From: Bog-1198 sp963727045
GTDB lineage: Bacteria; Pseudomonadota; Gammaproteobacteria; Steroidobacterales; Steroidobacteraceae
Reading direction: 5' to 3'
Assembly: GCA_963727045.1 (NCBI GenBank)
Contig: CAVSES010000002.1
Span: 744,001-808,000, forward strand
DNA: 64,000 bases
A model generated the notes under the pieces. The model ran no database searches. It was not told the origin of the DNA and saw nothing but the letters and a program-made list of their open reading frames with translations. This document shows, one piece after another, positions 61,844 through 64,000 of this stretch (position 1 is the first letter of the stretch; each line of letters opens with the position of its first letter). The position numbers and the translations under genes were made by a program.

Positions 61844-62953
61844 TTGCCGGCACCCCCGTCGTTATTTAAGCGCTTCCTGCTGCCCGGCTTTGCCTTCAAG
61901 GCCGTGGTCATCGGCGGCGGCTATGCGACGGGCCGCGAGCTCGCGGAATTCTTTCTGCCGAGCGGTCCGTGGGGCGGCGTATTCGGCATGATGCTCGCCA
62001 TGGCGTGCTGGAGCATCGTCTGTTCGGCCACGTTCCTCTTCGCGCGCGCGACCCACAGCTTTGAATACGGCGCCTTCTTCAGGTCTCTGTTGGGTCCGGC
62101 GTGGTTCTTGTTCGACCTCGCCTACGCCTGCTTGGTCCTCATCATGCTCTCGGTGTTCGGCGCCGCCGCCGGCGCCATCTGCGCGGCCCTGTTCGGTTGG
62201 CCGGAGGCCGTCGGCACGTTCGGATTGGTGGCCGGCATCGCCACCGTGGCCGCCTTCGGCAGCGACTCGGTCGAGCGGCTCTTCAAGTACGTCACGTATT
62301 TCTTGTACGCGGTCTATATCGTTTTCGTCATCGTCGCCTTTGTGCATTCATCGGACCGCATCCTCGCGAACTTCGCCGCCCCGCGGGCCGCATCGGGCTG
62401 GGCGCTCGGCGGACTCACGTACGCGGGCTACAACGTGGTCGGCGCCGTGGTCATCCTCCCCGTCCTGCGTCACCTCACCTGCCGCAGGGATGCCGTCGTT
62501 GCCGGGCTCCTCGCGGGACCTCTCGCCATGCTGCCCGCGATGCTGTTCTTCGTTTGCATGGTCGCCTACTATCCCGCGATCAGCTCGGCGACGCTGCCAT
62601 CCGACTACATGCTGACACGGCTGAACGCGCCGGTGCTGCACGTCATTTTCCAGCTGATGATTCTCGCGGCACTGCTCGAGAGCGGCACCGGCGCCGTGCA
62701 TGCGGTCAATCAGCGCCTCGCCGGCGTTTTGGGCGCCCGAGGGCGGACGCTCTCGACGGGTGGCCGGTTCCTGGTGTCAGCCGGCGTGTTGATCCTGTCG
62801 GTTTTCGTCGCCACCCGGTTCGGCCTCGTGGCGCTCATCGCGCGCGGCTATCGCGCGCTCGCCTATTTGTTCATTGCGGTGTACGTGGTGCCGCTCCTCA
62901 CCTACGGGGTCTGGAGAGGCGGCCTCCGCAGCCGCGCCGCTCCGGTGCAATGA
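61844..62953 (+). CDS. YkvI-family membrane transporter-like protein
   Basis: This protein of about 369 residues has some ten hydrophobic helices and resembles YkvI-type carriers: LPGFAFKAVVIGGGYATGRE, then LAEFFLPSGPWGG at the start; the conserved SGGYNVVGAV-like segment is at GGLTYAGYNVVGAVVIL. The start is unclear: TTG 61844 has no ribosome site, while ATG 61825 in another frame (MRETRPIAG) would need one base inserted in the CCCCC run at 61853-61857. Family members belong to the amino acid-polyamine-cation superfamily by resemblance. The gene lies between the hydrolase and the deacylase and could move the product across the inner membrane. Confidence 0.82.
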   Translation: MPAPPSLFKRFLLPGFAFKAVVIGGGYATGRELAEFFLPSGPWGGVFGMMLAMACWSIVCSATFLFARATHSFEYGAFFRSLLGPAWFLFDLAYACLVLIMLSVFGAAAGAICAALFGWPEAVGTFGLVAGIATVAAFGSDSVERLFKYVTYFLYAVYIVFVIVAFVHSSDRILANFAAPRAASGWALGGLTYAGYNVVGAVVILPVLRHLTCRRDAVVAGLLAGPLAMLPAMLFFVCMVAYYPAISSATLPSDYMLTRLNAPVLHVIFQLMILAALLESGTGAVHAVNQRLAGVLGARGRTLSTGGRFLVSAGVLILSVFVATRFGLVALIARGYRALAYLFIAVYVVPLLTYGVWRGGLRSRAAPVQ

Positions 62954-62972
62954 TTCGCCAGGGACCACACTG

Positions 62973-64000
62973 ATGAAAACTCGCCCCCTTCTGCTCCTTC
63001 TCGTCTCACTCGCGTTCGCCGCACCCGCCGCCGCGCAAACCTACGACCTCGTGCTCTCGAGCGGGCGCGTGATGGATCCGGAATCCGGTCTCGATGCCGT
63101 CCGCAATGTCGGCATCACCGGCGATCGGATCATGAAGATTTCCGCGGAGCCTCTTCGGGCCAAGCGCATCATCGATGTGCGCGGTCTCACCCTCGCACCC
63201 GGCTTCATCGATGTGCATCAACACGCGCAGGATCCGAAGAGCGGCCGCCTCAAGGCGTTTGATGGCGTAACCTCGGCGCTCGAGATGGAAATCGGCGTGC
63301 CCGACGTGGCCCAATTTCTCGAGCGGAAGAAAGGCCAATCGCTGATCAACTACGGCACCACCGCGAGCCACCCCGCGGCCCGCTCACGTGCCTTCGGCGC
63401 GCCGCTGAGCGAACTCGTGCTGGTGCCTCCCGCCGGCCCGGCCACGGATCGGCCCGCCGCGCCCGAACAACTGCAAGACATCGAGAAGCGCCTGAACGCC
63501 GAGCTCGATGCGGGCGCGCTCGGCATCGGCATGGGCATCCAGTACACGCCCGGCGCCACCCGGCTCGAAGTGATCCGAATGTTCAGGCTCGCTGCGCTGC
63601 GCGGCGTGCCGGTATTCACCCATGTCCGAAGCTTCGGCCGCTTGGAACCCGGCTCGAGCATCGAGGCCGTGGGCGAGGTCATCGGTGCCGCCGCCGTCAC
63701 CGGCGCCTCGCTGCAGATCGTGCACATCAACAGCAGCTGCATCGCCGATGCACCTGAGTGCCTGTCGATGATCGCCGGCGCCCGCGCACGCGGCCTCGAC
63801 GTCACCACGGAGGCCTATCCCTATATCGCGGGATTCACCAACATCAACTCCGCACTGTTCAATCCTGGCTGGCGGGAAAAGCTCGGGGTGGGCTATGACG
63901 CCCTGCAGATGCCCGATACCGGCGAGCGCCTCACCAAAGAACGCTTCGACCGGCTGCACGCCGATCCCGCGCCCACCGAAGTGCTCATCTTCATGAACAC
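62973..64000 (+). CDS. Exported N-acyl-D-amino-acid deacylase-like amidohydrolase (D-glutamate deacylase type), right-truncated
   Basis: The frame is open to the window edge (342 codons, incomplete). A signal peptide (cleavage after AAA, about residue 21) is followed by an amidohydrolase fold: DLVLSSGRVMDPESG, APGFIDVHQH with metal ligands His82 and His84, then VFTHVR (His217) and IVHINSS (His251), the same spacing as the zinc ligands of D-aminoacylases. Where those enzymes have GNCG, with a Cys ligand, this protein has LEMEIG (Glu104, Glu106), as I recall for the D-glutamate deacylase branch. It would release D-amino acids from N-acyl or peptide forms in the periplasm. Confidence 0.88.
   Translation, partial: MKTRPLLLLLVSLAFAAPAAAQTYDLVLSSGRVMDPESGLDAVRNVGITGDRIMKISAEPLRAKRIIDVRGLTLAPGFIDVHQHAQDPKSGRLKAFDGVTSALEMEIGVPDVAQFLERKKGQSLINYGTTASHPAARSRAFGAPLSELVLVPPAGPATDRPAAPEQLQDIEKRLNAELDAGALGIGMGIQYTPGATRLEVIRMFRLAALRGVPVFTHVRSFGRLEPGSSIEAVGEVIGAAAVTGASLQIVHINSSCIADAPECLSMIAGARARGLDVTTEAYPYIAGFTNINSALFNPGWREKLGVGYDALQMPDTGERLTKERFDRLHADPAPTEVLIFMN

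Noticed and set aside
1..64000. tRNA, rRNA genes, CRISPR arrays and riboswitches
   Set aside because: I saw no tRNA-like cloverleaf, rRNA stretch, regularly spaced repeats or known riboswitch core; a covariance-model scan would be decisive.

Overview
The window is GC-rich (clearly above 60 percent), densely coded, and Gram-negative in character. It has Lol-type lipoproteins, OmpA-like proteins, TonB-dependent receptors and a class GN (proteobacterial 'dedicated') sortase. Together with several Ser/Thr protein kinases carrying TPR tails and an ECF sigma factor of the kinase-associated type, this fits a gammaproteobacterium, perhaps a Steroidobacteraceae/Xanthomonadales-like soil bacterium. The taxonomic placement is inference. 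I saw no rRNA, tRNA, CRISPR array, intact transposase or prophage.

Layout. (a) 1-15.3 kb is a cell-envelope island. A tight six-gene leftward operon (8245 to 1197) encodes LemA, a DUF3137 membrane protein, an OmpA-type lipoprotein, a VIT/VWA sortase substrate (frameshifted here), its sortase and a two-module lipoprotein. Around it lie an uncharacterised lipoprotein family, a PrsW-like membrane protease with a TolA-like tail, and a rightward trio (secreted protein, OmpA protein, lipoprotein). (b) 15.4-21.7 kb is a signalling island: an ECF sigma factor directly upstream of a Ser/Thr kinase-TPR protein, facing a second kinase-TPR gene. (c) 21.9-35.4 kb is mixed housekeeping and accessory content: a pRiA4b ORF-3-like protein, a carboxylesterase with a small HEXXH protein, a sedolisin protease, a flavin reductase, DUF805, an acyl-CoA synthetase, a DoxX-like protein with an XRE regulator, and several small unknowns. 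(d) 35.5-47.2 kb is rich in small secreted proteins and wreckage: two broken kinase-TPR genes, a sigma-factor remnant and a defence-type N-terminal domain cut off from its partner. It also holds an intact ArsR/SRPBCC module with an operator-like double palindrome. (e) 48-52.7 kb repeats the envelope families of region (a). (f) 52.7-64 kb is a coherent divergent cluster: two TonB-dependent receptors and an FAD-dependent (amino acid) oxidoreductase leftward; an XRE-cupin regulator, a serine beta-lactamase-fold hydrolase with a membrane tail, a YkvI-type carrier and an exported N-acyl-D-amino-acid deacylase rightward. It looks like an uptake and catabolic system for D-amino-acid-containing compounds.

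How parts work together. In region (a) the sortase most likely processes the VIT/VWA protein, while the OmpA lipoprotein tethers to peptidoglycan. The unknown lipoprotein family (1-1173, 8349-9886, 48178-49884) sits beside cysteine-module lipoproteins (1197-2333, 50120-51145) at two separate places, which suggests partnership. In region (f) a shared element at 58932 and 59792 lies in front of the left and right arms, so one regulator, probably the XRE-cupin protein, may control both.

Several genes carry single-base frame changes (near 4110, 8462, 9165, and four in 43741-47181). They could be true pseudogenes or assembly errors; the sequence alone cannot decide.
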